This document shows, one piece after another, positions 8,701 through 15,179 of a stretch of 23,823 nt of DNA (the stretch's first letter is position 1; each line of letters starts with the position of its first letter). The translations under genes were made by a program, and so were the position numbers. This DNA is from JAUIBE01 sp035267185 (GTDB lineage: Bacteria > Pseudomonadota > Gammaproteobacteria > Xanthomonadales > SZUA-36). Where the stretch lies: positions 1-23,823 of the forward strand of contig DATFLY010000142.1 in the NCBI GenBank assembly GCA_035267185.1, given 5' to 3'. The notes beneath the pieces are model-generated. The model saw nothing but the letters and a program-made list of their open reading frames with translations, was not told the DNA's origin and did not search any database.

Positions 8701-9479
8701 AACGCCTGCCGCGTCAGGTATTCACTCGCCTCACGGATTTCCCGTTCTCCGGAAAGAAAAACCAGCACGTCACCCAGTGAATCCTCCCGGTTAAGTCTTT
8801 TCACCGCGTCTGCGATGGCCTTGTACAGATCACGGCCGGCAGGCTCAGAGTCATCTGCCTCGTCCCCCAGTGGTCTGTAAACGATGTCAACCGGAAATCC
8901 GCGCCCACTCACTTCGATGATCGGCGCATCATTGAAATGCTTTGAAAACCTGGCAGTATCAATGGTGGCAGAGGTAATGATCACCCGCAGATCGGGACGT
9001 TTTGGCAACAAGCGCTTCAGGTGACCAAGCAGAAAATCGATATTCAGACTGCGTTCGTGGGCTTCATCAATGATGATGGTGTCGTACTGGCGCAACTGCG
9101 GCTGACTGTTCAGTTCTGCCAGCATGATGCCGTCGGTCATGAATCGAATGCGATTGTTACCGGAGGTAAAGTCACGAAACCTGACACGGTATCCAACCAG
9201 CCCCTGGAAACGATGAGAAGAAGGCTCCCCAAGCTCTTCAGCAACCCGCTCTGCCATCGCCCTTGCTGCAATTCTCCGTGGCTGAGTGCAGCCAATCAGG
9301 CCCTTTTGTCCGCGACCCGCCTCCAGGCAAAGTTTCGGAATCTGCGTGGTCTTGCCCGATCCCGTTTCGCCCGCAACGATCAGGACCTGGCTTTCACGGA
9401 TGGCCGCAACGATTGACTCCCGATGCGCAGTGATCGGCAATGCAGGATCATACTGCGGGACGATGGTTGGCGAGGACAT
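5763..9479 (-). CDS. hrpA: ATP-dependent RNA helicase HrpA (DEAH box)
   Basis: This is a DEAH-box 3'-5' RNA helicase. In E. coli HrpA acts on stalled or collided ribosomes. Visible motifs are Walker A GETGSGKT (37-44), TQPRR (65-69), DEAH (138-141), SAT (170-172) and the QRAGRCGR arginine-finger motif near 338. The helicase core is followed by winged-helix, HA2 and OB-fold regions and by the long C-terminal DUF3418-type domain that separates HrpA from HrpB. At 1238 aa it is shorter than the roughly 1300 aa of E. coli. The difference is mostly at the N-terminus, where about 65-70 residues before the helicase core are absent, and an in-frame TAG just upstream of the ATG rules out a longer form. 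Its 3' end overlaps relA by four bases, so the two are likely one transcript. Confidence 0.96.
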   Translation of the reverse strand: MSSPTIVPQYDPALPITAHRESIVAAIRESQVLIVAGETGSGKTTQIPKLCLEAGRGQKGLIGCTQPRRIAARAMAERVAEELGEPSSHRFQGLVGYRVRFRDFTSGNNRIRFMTDGIMLAELNSQPQLRQYDTIIIDEAHERSLNIDFLLGHLKRLLPKRPDLRVIITSATIDTARFSKHFNDAPIIEVSGRGFPVDIVYRPLGDEADDSEPAGRDLYKAIADAVKRLNREDSLGDVLVFLSGEREIREASEYLTRQAFRHTEILPLFGRLSASEQHRVFHPGPQRRIILATNIAETSLTVPRIRFVIDSGLVRISRYSHRSRIQRLPIEPVSQASANQRAGRCGRLGPGICVRLYSEEDFQGRPEYTEPEILRTSLATVVLQMLCMSFGDVEDFPFVDPPAPRMINDAYHLLFELGALDQSRNVTKLGRQLVTWPMDVRLGRMVLAADSLGCIENVMVLAAALSIQDPRERPLEKQQQADESHARFVNPKSDFAGLLRLWRYLHKERTKNSANQFRKLCRREFLNWQRVLEWFDLYHQLRVQAREAGLKLRGRTSGKKGVDAPVHKALLSGLLSQVGCKLPESHAYQGARSRQFHIFPGSGLFKSGPQWLMSAEIVETSRPYARINAAIKPEWLEQQGAHLLKRRHFDPHWSRRTGRVMAWEQVTLYGLVIVEKRRVSYAEKAPEEAREIFILHALVRGELNTRAAFMERNDELRREVEKLEHKRRRHDVMADEHAQFEFFDARIPANVNSARSFEQWFDELKQGEREALVLGMDVLMHEGAGEAPEELFPDHLEVSGKQFSLDYIFEPGHPADGVTLTVPLEFLNTLESGQLAWLVPGLRRDKVIALIKQLPKPLRRALTPAPQFADAAIEAMAESTPVPFAEALAKQFSRIIGEKMDPGLLSDEGIEEHLRMRVCVVDDSGAELASGRDLSGLQEKLGDSARRRFMDRQGADHNLDNAREWTFEDLQESVLTEAGVTAWPALVDQGDAVGVRLFDTYEEAWAAHQEGVVRLLMLELPDKIKYLQKHHGISRKALLAWSAIGSAEGLVSDLVHSTLRHVAGDVSKIRSQSAFQNLAGTMRLEMGRVCTSRAKVLSETLESIVEARKQVSELSDRLPEAFADMDGQLNDLVYEGFLEDLEPGRLEHYPRYLTALLHRTEKLQVDPQQDLAKMARVAPWFERYQDLIHSGREYDHDLDAFRWLIEEYRVSVFAQHLGTVGKVSEARLRSAFDSVKTG

Positions 9480-9519
9480 GGGTCTATTCTAACGTTCCCG
9501 AACCAACGAGATTGCACGC

Positions 9520-9525
9520 TATAAT
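9520..9525 (+). promoter_or_regulatory. probable -10 box for threonine aldolase
   Basis: A perfect TATAAT lies 50 bases before the aldolase start, inside the 96-base divergent gap with hrpA. No good -35 box sits 16-18 bases upstream. The nearest candidate, TTCCCG at 9495-9500, is 19 bases away and weak. Confidence 0.4.
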
Positions 9526-9575
9526 TGCGCCCTTGCCCAATCTCTCAAGCGGCCTCCAAAAGATACCAATAAACC

Positions 9576-10613
9576 ATGGAATTAAACTTCAGAAGTGACA
9601 ACGAAACACCTGCAGCACCTGCCGTGATGGAGGCCATCGAGGCAGCCAATTCCGGCTCTGCGCATGCCTATGCTGAAGACCAGTGGTCGATGCGTCTTGA
9701 TGAAGCTTTTTCAGAACGCTTCGAAACCGACGTTTGCGTCATTCCGATGGCTACAGGAACTGTTTGCAACGCCATTGCACTTGCATGCGTGTCGCCACCC
9801 TGGGGTTCGGTTTTTTGTCATCGCAGTGCACACATATACAACGATGAGAGCGGCGCGCCAGAGTTTTTCGGGAACGGATTGCGGCTGGTGCCGGTCGAGG
9901 GAAATGACGGCAAACTGCCCCGGCGTGCGCTGGAGGCGGCCATCGTTTCGAGTGAAGGTCATGGTGTACACAGCTATGTGCCGGCGGCCGTAAACATCAC
10001 ACAGTCAACCGAGTCCGGAACGGTCTACCAGGCAGACGAAATCGCGGCGATTTGTGAAGTTGCAAAGGCGCACGAGATACCCGTGCATCTGGATGGCGCG
10101 CGATTTGCCAATGCGGTGGCTTCTACCGGAGAATCACCAGCTGATCTGAGCTGGAGAGCCGGGGTCAGCCTGATGTCATTCGGCGCCAGCAAGAACGGCT
10201 GCATGGCAGCCGAAGCTTTACTCCTGTTTGACTGTCACCACCTGCAGGAGAAAGCCGAGCGTCTGCGCAAGCGCTCCGGTCACCTCCTGAGCAAAATGCG
10301 TTACGTTTCAGCACAGTTGCTGGCCTGTCTGGATGATGATCTGTGGTTGGCGCTGGCAGGCCATGCCAATGGCCAGGCTGCAAAGTTTGCCGCGGCCGTG
10401 GAGGCGCACCAGTCTGCCAATCTTGAATTTCCGGTTCAGGCGAATGAGGTTTTTGTGCGCTGGACCCAGAAGGGCTTTGAAACCCTTGAAGAAGCAGGCG
10501 TTCAGTTCCTGATGTGGCCGGGTCGGAATGACCTGGCGCGATTCGTGTTCGCCCATTCAACCATCGAAAAAGCAACCGAGAAACTCTGCAAGGCAATTCT
10601 CGAGATCGAATAA
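9576..10613 (+). CDS. ltaE: low-specificity L-threonine aldolase
   Basis: This PLP enzyme of fold type I cleaves L-threonine and L-allo-threonine to glycine and acetaldehyde in the cytoplasm. It opens with the family's NFRSDN motif (residues 4-9). It has the HRSAHIYNDESGAPE segment (82-96) with the ring-stacking histidine, HLDGARFANA (171-180) with the PLP-nitrogen aspartate at 173, and SFGASKNG (201-208) with the Schiff-base lysine at 206. Its 345 aa is the usual family size. The ATG follows a weak ribosome-binding region. The gene stands alone and converges on the glutamate-synthase-like gene with only 13 bases between the stops. Related beta-eliminating lyases are possible, but the motifs favour threonine aldolase. 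Confidence 0.92.
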   Translation: MELNFRSDNETPAAPAVMEAIEAANSGSAHAYAEDQWSMRLDEAFSERFETDVCVIPMATGTVCNAIALACVSPPWGSVFCHRSAHIYNDESGAPEFFGNGLRLVPVEGNDGKLPRRALEAAIVSSEGHGVHSYVPAAVNITQSTESGTVYQADEIAAICEVAKAHEIPVHLDGARFANAVASTGESPADLSWRAGVSLMSFGASKNGCMAAEALLLFDCHHLQEKAERLRKRSGHLLSKMRYVSAQLLACLDDDLWLALAGHANGQAAKFAAAVEAHQSANLEFPVQANEVFVRWTQKGFETLEEAGVQFLMWPGRNDLARFVFAHSTIEKATEKLCKAILEIE

Positions 10614-10626
10614 CAGAAATCCGCAA

Positions 10627-12138
10627 TCAGTTTACGAATTCCTGCCTGGTTTCCACAGGGGGATGTAATTCGCTCAGCGATAGCGAGATGCCGTTTGCAC
10701 TGACCACCCTTGCATGATGACGCTTGAGCTTTCGCGGCTCAGGCACGCCGCATGAGTGCGCAATGATCGCCACTTCTTTTGACATGTTCTTGTGGTAATT
10801 CGCGACCCGGACAGCCTTGTTTTCAGGATCGAGGCCGCGTTGAAGTTTTTTGTCGTGCGTGGTGATTCCGGTCGGACAGGTATTTTTGTTGCATTGCAAC
10901 GCCTGTATGCAACCCAGGGCGAACATGAAACCGCGCGCTGAATTTACAGCGTCTGCCCCGGCACAAAGAGCCCAGGCTACTTCTCCGGGCGAGACGCGCT
11001 TGCCGGATGCCAGCACCCTGATCCTCTTTTTCAAACCGTATTCTTCGAGCTTGTCGACGACTTTTGGCAGCGACTCGCGAATCGGCAGGCCCATCTCATC
11101 CATCAATGGCAGGGGTGCCGCACCCGTTCCGCCATCGCCGCTGTCAACCGTGATGAAATCAGGCGCACTCTCGACACCGCGTTTGTGGATCAGGGTGCAA
11201 AACTCATCCAGCCAGCCGTAAGCGCCCACCACGCACTTCATGCCAGTGGGCAGGCCGCTGACTTCACGAATGTGACCTACCATGTCGAGAATATCTCCCA
11301 CATCGTGCAGCTCCGGGTGGCGGTTGGGACTGATGGATGCCACACCGACAGGAATGCCTCGAATCTTTGAAATCTCTTCTGTGACCTTGATGGCAGGCAA
11401 AATTCCACCCTTGCCCGGCTTTGCTCCCTGTGACAACTTCAGCTCAATCATTTTTACCTGCGGAATTTCGCCGACTTCCCTGAGTTTTTCATCGCTCAGG
11501 TTTCCGTGTTCGTCACGCGCACCGTATTTCGCCGTGCCGATCTGGTAGACCACGTCACAACCGCCCTCCAGGTGCCAGGGTGAGATTCCCCCTTCACCCG
11601 TGTTGAGCCAGAATCCTCCGGCCTTTGCACCATGCGACAGTGCCCGGACGGCCGGCCTGGAAAGCGAACCGTAGCTCATTGCTGAAATATTGAAGAACGA
11701 ACGGGTTTTGTAAGGCTTTCGGGAATAAGGACCAAACTCGATTTCGCTGAATTCACTGATCTCCTCTTCGAGCTGAGGAAACATACAGTTTGCGAAAATC
11801 ACCGTCCCTTCCGGGCGAAGATCCTTGGTCGACCCGAACGCAGCCGTGTTGTTGATGTCTTTGGATGCCCTGTATGCCCAGGAACGCTGCGCGCGATTAA
11901 ACGGGAGCTCTTCCCGGTCCTGGGCAAAGAAATACTGCCTGAAGAATTCACCAAGGTGTTCAAACAAATATCTGAAACGGCCGATGACGGGGAAATTTCG
12001 ACGTACAGCATGATGACTCTGGGTCCGGTCGACGATGTACATGACAATGACCGCCAGGATGCCAAGGCCGACAACAAAAAGGAAAAGGAAGGACGCAATT
12101 TCCAGAGCGCGGATTACAAATTGAGGTATGTCGTTCAT
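10627..12138 (-). CDS. FMN-binding glutamate-synthase-like protein, membrane anchored
   Basis: The protein resembles the central FMN and synthase domain of the glutamate synthase large subunit. It lacks the N-terminal glutaminase domain and the C-terminal beta-helix domain, so it cannot be a complete GltB. One hydrophobic helix (about 11-37) anchors the N-terminus, with the catalytic part probably cytoplasmic. Recognisable segments are SAMSYGSLSRPAVRALSHGAK, GEGGISPWH, GAKPGKGGILP, SPNRHPELHDVGDI, VDSGDGGTGAAPL and the 3Fe-4S-type cysteines C410, C416 and C421. This family is widespread, but its substrate is not settled as far as I know. A clear ribosome-binding site (AAGGAAAA, 12143-12150) overlaps the pgeF stop, so it is probably the third gene of an rluD-pgeF transcript. 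The family call is firm; a role in ammonia assimilation is only inferred. Confidence 0.88.
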   Translation of the reverse strand: MNDIPQFVIRALEIASFLFLFVVGLGILAVIVMYIVDRTQSHHAVRRNFPVIGRFRYLFEHLGEFFRQYFFAQDREELPFNRAQRSWAYRASKDINNTAAFGSTKDLRPEGTVIFANCMFPQLEEEISEFSEIEFGPYSRKPYKTRSFFNISAMSYGSLSRPAVRALSHGAKAGGFWLNTGEGGISPWHLEGGCDVVYQIGTAKYGARDEHGNLSDEKLREVGEIPQVKMIELKLSQGAKPGKGGILPAIKVTEEISKIRGIPVGVASISPNRHPELHDVGDILDMVGHIREVSGLPTGMKCVVGAYGWLDEFCTLIHKRGVESAPDFITVDSGDGGTGAAPLPLMDEMGLPIRESLPKVVDKLEEYGLKKRIRVLASGKRVSPGEVAWALCAGADAVNSARGFMFALGCIQALQCNKNTCPTGITTHDKKLQRGLDPENKAVRVANYHKNMSKEVAIIAHSCGVPEPRKLKRHHARVVSANGISLSLSELHPPVETRQEFVN

Positions 12139-12149
12139 ATGGTTTTCCT

Positions 12150-12899
12150 TTATTCCTTTGACGCGAGCCAGATCAGGCTGGCCATGCGACCGGTGTCTCC
12201 GTCCCTTCTGTAGGAAAAGAATCGATCTGGTTCAGAATAGGTACAAAAATCGCCGCCGTACACTCTTTGTATGCCCAGACCTTCAAGCATGATGCGGGCT
12301 GCTCCGGCAAGGTGCAGCATCCAGCGATCCCCGCTGGGCGCAAATGATTTGAGGAGACCTGTCCCCACAGGGCCCTGAAAACTCTCAAATGCCTCCAGCA
12401 CGTCATCTCCAACCTCGTATGCTTTCCGGCCAATAGCCGGCCCCAACCATGCGATCAGTCGATCAACAGGCGCTTTCATCTGCGACACCGTTGCCTCGAT
12501 CACGCCGCCTGACAAGCCACGCCAGCCAGCATGCGCTGCACCCACACAAGTCCCGTCCTGATCACACAAAAGTACGGGCAGGCAATCGGCAGTCAGTATT
12601 GGCAGGACCTGGCACGGTTTTGAAGATACAGCAGCATCTGCTTCCGGATCTGGCTGATCGTGACCAGCCCCGGCCACCGTGATGCCATGAACCTGGCGCA
12701 TCCAGCGGGGCTTCGCTGGAAGAACCGACTGGAGCAGTTGACGGTTTCTCCGGACGTTTTCAGAACTGTCGCCACAACGATCCCCCAGGTTCAAACTCGA
12801 CCAGGCGCCAGTGCTGACGCCACCCACTCGCGTGGTACTCAACGCTTTCACGCCTTTCGGAGCAGGCCAGTCCGGAATGATGAGGTCGTCAATGTTCAT
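12150..12899 (-). CDS. pgeF: peptidoglycan editing factor PgeF / purine nucleoside phosphorylase (YfiH family)
   Basis: This is a laccase-domain (DUF152, YfiH/YlmD) protein. The family is credited with keeping L-serine out of peptidoglycan stem peptides and, biochemically, with purine nucleoside phosphorylase/adenosine deaminase activity. The three metal/catalytic positions are present: H71 in RQVHG, C106 in TADCLPVLLCD and H123 in GAAHAGWRGL. The ending (FFSYRRDGDTGRMASLIWL) is the canonical family C-terminus, and 249 aa is full length. The start overlaps the rluD stop by four bases, matching the conserved rluD-yfiH pairing of E. coli. Confidence 0.94.
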   Translation of the reverse strand: MNIDDLIIPDWPAPKGVKALSTTRVGGVSTGAWSSLNLGDRCGDSSENVRRNRQLLQSVLPAKPRWMRQVHGITVAGAGHDQPDPEADAAVSSKPCQVLPILTADCLPVLLCDQDGTCVGAAHAGWRGLSGGVIEATVSQMKAPVDRLIAWLGPAIGRKAYEVGDDVLEAFESFQGPVGTGLLKSFAPSGDRWMLHLAGAARIMLEGLGIQRVYGGDFCTYSEPDRFFSYRRDGDTGRMASLIWLASKE

Positions 12900-13876
12900 T
12901 GGAATGGTTGATTGATGGCAGGTGCGTGTTCGCGCAATGATGTCAGCAATTCACGGAAGTCCGCAGGTAGTGGCGCTTCAAATTCACATTCCTGATCATT
13001 TTCGGGATGCTTCAGTCGCAGGCGAAACGCGTGCAGGGCCTGCCGGGGAAATTCACGCAATTGACTGGCCAGTGAATCAGGCAAGGAGCTGGTCTTGTTC
13101 AGTTTCGGCATTCTGCGCCCGTACACCGGATCGCCCAGAAGTGAAAATCCCAGGTGGGTCATGTGTACCCTGATTTGATGCGTGCGGCCGGTCTCCAGGG
13201 AAACTTCTATGGAAGCAAACCCCTGGAATCGCTCCAGAACTCGAAAACGAGTCACTGCCGGTTTTCCGTTTGATACGACGGCCATCCGCTTCCGGTTTTT
13301 TGGATGACGTCCGATGGGCTGGTCAATTTTCCCGCCCGCCACCGGCACGCCAATGGTAATCGCACGGTAAATTCGGCTCATGGATCTGGACTGCAACTGT
13401 CTTACCAGGCTGGTATGGGCACGCAGGCTGCGTGCCACCACCATCACTCCGCTGGTGTCCATATCGAGCCGGTGAACCACGCCGGCGCGTGGCAGCTCTG
13501 ACAAGCTCTCGTCGTAATAAAGGAGTCCGTTGAGAAGTGTATTGTCGCGGTGACCAGGAGCAGGATGCACGACCAGCCCGGTCGGCTTGTTCAGAACGAT
13601 GATGTCCTGATCGGCGTGAATAATGTCGAGAGGGATGTTCTGGGCCGATGCTTCTGCCTGGGTTTCGGTTTCCGCATCCAGGTTCAATGCTTCTCCACCC
13701 CTGATTTTAAGGGTGGGTTTTGCTGATGCCCCATCAATGGTCAGTGCACCCTCGCGTATCCACTGTTGTAACCTGGCTCGCGAGTATTCCGGGAACAACG
13801 CGGCCGCTGCCTGGTCAAACCGCTTACCGGCCAGGCTGTCCGGTGCAATGGCTTGTTCACGGATTCGACTTGTCAA
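12896..13876 (-). CDS. rluD: 23S rRNA pseudouridine synthase RluD
   Basis: It isomerises uridines in helix 69 of 23S rRNA (1911/1915/1917 in E. coli). An N-terminal S4 RNA-binding domain (about 16-75, with RLQQWIREGALTIDG) precedes the RluA-type catalytic domain. That domain carries VVHRLDMDTSG with the catalytic aspartate at 138, NKPTGLVVHPAPGH, ETGRTHQIRVH and LGDPVYG. The reading frame starts at a TTG (complement of 13874-13876) with a GAGAG-like ribosome-binding site a few bases upstream. No ATG lies between it and the S4 domain, so the rare start is probably real. The call of RluD over RluA/RluC rests on the S4 domain, the 326 aa length, and the pgeF and bamD neighbours. Confidence 0.93.
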   Translation of the reverse strand: MTSRIREQAIAPDSLAGKRFDQAAAALFPEYSRARLQQWIREGALTIDGASAKPTLKIRGGEALNLDAETETQAEASAQNIPLDIIHADQDIIVLNKPTGLVVHPAPGHRDNTLLNGLLYYDESLSELPRAGVVHRLDMDTSGVMVVARSLRAHTSLVRQLQSRSMSRIYRAITIGVPVAGGKIDQPIGRHPKNRKRMAVVSNGKPAVTRFRVLERFQGFASIEVSLETGRTHQIRVHMTHLGFSLLGDPVYGRRMPKLNKTSSLPDSLASQLREFPRQALHAFRLRLKHPENDQECEFEAPLPADFRELLTSLREHAPAINQPFQ

Positions 13877-13996
13877 ATTGATACTCTCGGTTGGTGGATT
13901 ACAGGAACCAGTTTTCCCCTTCCCACTGTTCGAAGGGTTGTGATTCCGATATCATGCCCGGTCTGCAAGTTTACGACCTCATTTAAGAGTCTTTTC

Positions 13997-14842
13997 ATGC
14001 CCAATAACAACAGCGCCACGAAAAACAGCGCAAACTTCACCGGATTCAGTTTCAGACTGCTGGCCATCGTACTGGTATCGATCGCTATTGCTGTTGGCGG
14101 CTGCAGCAGCAACAAGCAACTAATCGATAACCGGTCAGCGGCTGAATTATACGCTGACGCCAAGGATTCATTGGACAAGAGCAACTGGCGAAAGGCCGTT
14201 CAGGAATACCGACAACTCCAGGTGCGATATCCATTTGGTCGCTTTACCGAGCAGTCAATGCTTGACCTGGCCTATGCATACTACAAGTCGGACCAGCCCG
14301 AGGGCGCGCTTTCAACCCTGGACCGGTTTATTCGAACCTACCCGGCTCACCCAAATATCGATTATGCCTTTTACCTGAAAGGCCTGGTTAATTACGACCA
14401 GAACCTGGGCTTCCTTGAAAGGATCATGCCCGAACGAGTCCGTGACAGGGACCAGACCACAGCACTGGATTCATTCGCGGATTTCAAGGAATTGCTAAGG
14501 CGTTTTCCCGACAGCCGCTATGCGGGCGATGCCCGCCAGAGAATGGTTTTCCTGCGAAACAACCTTGCAGCTTACGAAGTGTCAGTTGCCGAATATTACA
14601 TGCGCCGTGAGGCATACATTGCGGTCACGAACCGCGCCCGATACGTTCTTGAAAACTATCCCGGTACGCCAGATAACGCAGATGCGCTGATGTTGTTGCA
14701 TCAGGCGTACTCTGAGCTGAGCATGCCCGAACTGGCTGATGATACGTGGGAAGTGCTTCAGCTGAACTATCCCGATCACTACTACGTGCTTGGCGAGAAA
14801 AAACCTCGAACCTGGAAAGAAAGGCTTTGGCCTTTTGACTGA
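13997..14842 (+). CDS. bamD: outer-membrane assembly lipoprotein BamD (YfiO/ComL)
   Basis: BamD is the essential TPR lipoprotein of the BAM complex that inserts beta-barrels into the outer membrane. I start at the ATG at 13997. It gives a proper signal peptide (hydrophobic about 19-33) ending in VGGC, with lipidated C36 followed by SSNK, whereas upstream in-frame starts would bury the signal sequence. TPR-like repeats follow, including YADAKDSLDKSNWRKAVQEY, YPFGRFTEQSMLDLAYAYYK, and DALMLLHQAYSELSM near the end. The product is 281 aa, slightly longer than the roughly 245 aa of E. coli. It diverges from rluD, an arrangement conserved in many Gammaproteobacteria. TATCAT at 13950-13955 could be its -10 box, but no good -35 is visible. 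Confidence 0.94.
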   Translation: MPNNNSATKNSANFTGFSFRLLAIVLVSIAIAVGGCSSNKQLIDNRSAAELYADAKDSLDKSNWRKAVQEYRQLQVRYPFGRFTEQSMLDLAYAYYKSDQPEGALSTLDRFIRTYPAHPNIDYAFYLKGLVNYDQNLGFLERIMPERVRDRDQTTALDSFADFKELLRRFPDSRYAGDARQRMVFLRNNLAAYEVSVAEYYMRREAYIAVTNRARYVLENYPGTPDNADALMLLHQAYSELSMPELADDTWEVLQLNYPDHYYVLGEKKPRTWKERLWPFD

Positions 14843-14843
14843 G

Positions 14844-14857
14844 GCGTCATTTGACGC
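14844..14857 (+). terminator. possible terminator after bamD
   Basis: A perfect six-base stem, GCGTCA-TT-TGACGC, begins two bases after the bamD stop and is followed by only three T. The stem is short and the T-tract weak, so termination may depend on the larger folded element just downstream. Confidence 0.35.
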
Positions 14858-15068
14858 TTTCCAGGCATGTAGCCATTCATCACCTGAGTTCGCGGCCCGC
14901 AATTGAAAATTGCGGTCTTCCCGCACACATTGCCGCTTGATGGACAAGCGTATACAGGCCATCCATGGCCTGAATACGCTAATTCGGCTTCCCTGCCGAA
15001 TTGTCCAGTCGCGTCTGCCGTGCACGGCGCTGCCAAGGTAATGAATGGCTACATACCCTGCCAGCGTC
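14853..15068. repeat. nested multi-hairpin intergenic element
   Basis: The outer arms form a 33-base inverted repeat (14853-14885 with 15036-15068) matching at 27 positions, with a perfect 14-base core (ATGTAGCCATTCAT at 14867-14880 and 15041-15054). Inside lie a perfect eight-base hairpin CCGCAATT-GAA-AATTGCGG (14897-14915), a seven-base stem TGGACAA/TTGTCCA (14941-14947 with 15001-15007), and, enclosed by that stem, a 15-base-pair hairpin with one mismatch (14948-14979) and AATTCGGC...GCCGAATT (14981-15002). A 12-base palindrome, GCCGTGCACGGC, follows at 15017-15028. Nothing codes for protein. No target duplication is obvious at the ends. It could be a MITE/REP-like element or a structured RNA between the convergent bamD and nadE genes. 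Confidence 0.7.
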
Positions 15069-15155
15069 GCCGGAGAGCAATCGCAACCTCAAACAGTGTC
15101 ATGATTTCGTCTGGAGAAGCGCCCTGCTAAGCGTCAGAGCGAGGCTCAATCAAAT

Positions 15156-15172
15156 TGGGCCAGGAAGGCCCA
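15156..15172 (-). terminator. probable terminator of sucC-sucD-nadE
   Basis: TGGGCC-AGGAA-GGCCCA is a perfect six-base, GC-rich stem. It starts eight bases past the nadE stop on the minus strand and is followed by an AATTTGATT tract. The T-run is imperfect, but the position directly after the last gene of the run supports the call. Confidence 0.55.
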
Positions 15173-15179
15173 TTCCTGC

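Larger units (their letters stand above)
14843..15179. other. non-coding gap between bamD and nadE
   Basis: This 337-base gap is almost wholly occupied by inverted repeats: the bamD terminator candidate, the 14853-15068 element and the nadE terminator candidate. The stretch 15069-15155 shows no gene, promoter or repeat that I can support. Confidence 0.6.

Noticed and set aside
9512..9517. TTGCAC as a -35 box for the aldolase promoter
   Set aside because: It ends only two bases before TATAAT, so the spacing is impossible for sigma-70.
10627..12138. True glutamate synthase large subunit
   Set aside because: It is about a third of the expected length and lacks the N-terminal glutaminase and the C-terminal domain, and it has a membrane helix.
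13853..13996. Upstream extension of bamD (48 more residues)
   Set aside because: It overlaps the divergent rluD start and would place the lipoprotein signal sequence in the middle of the protein.
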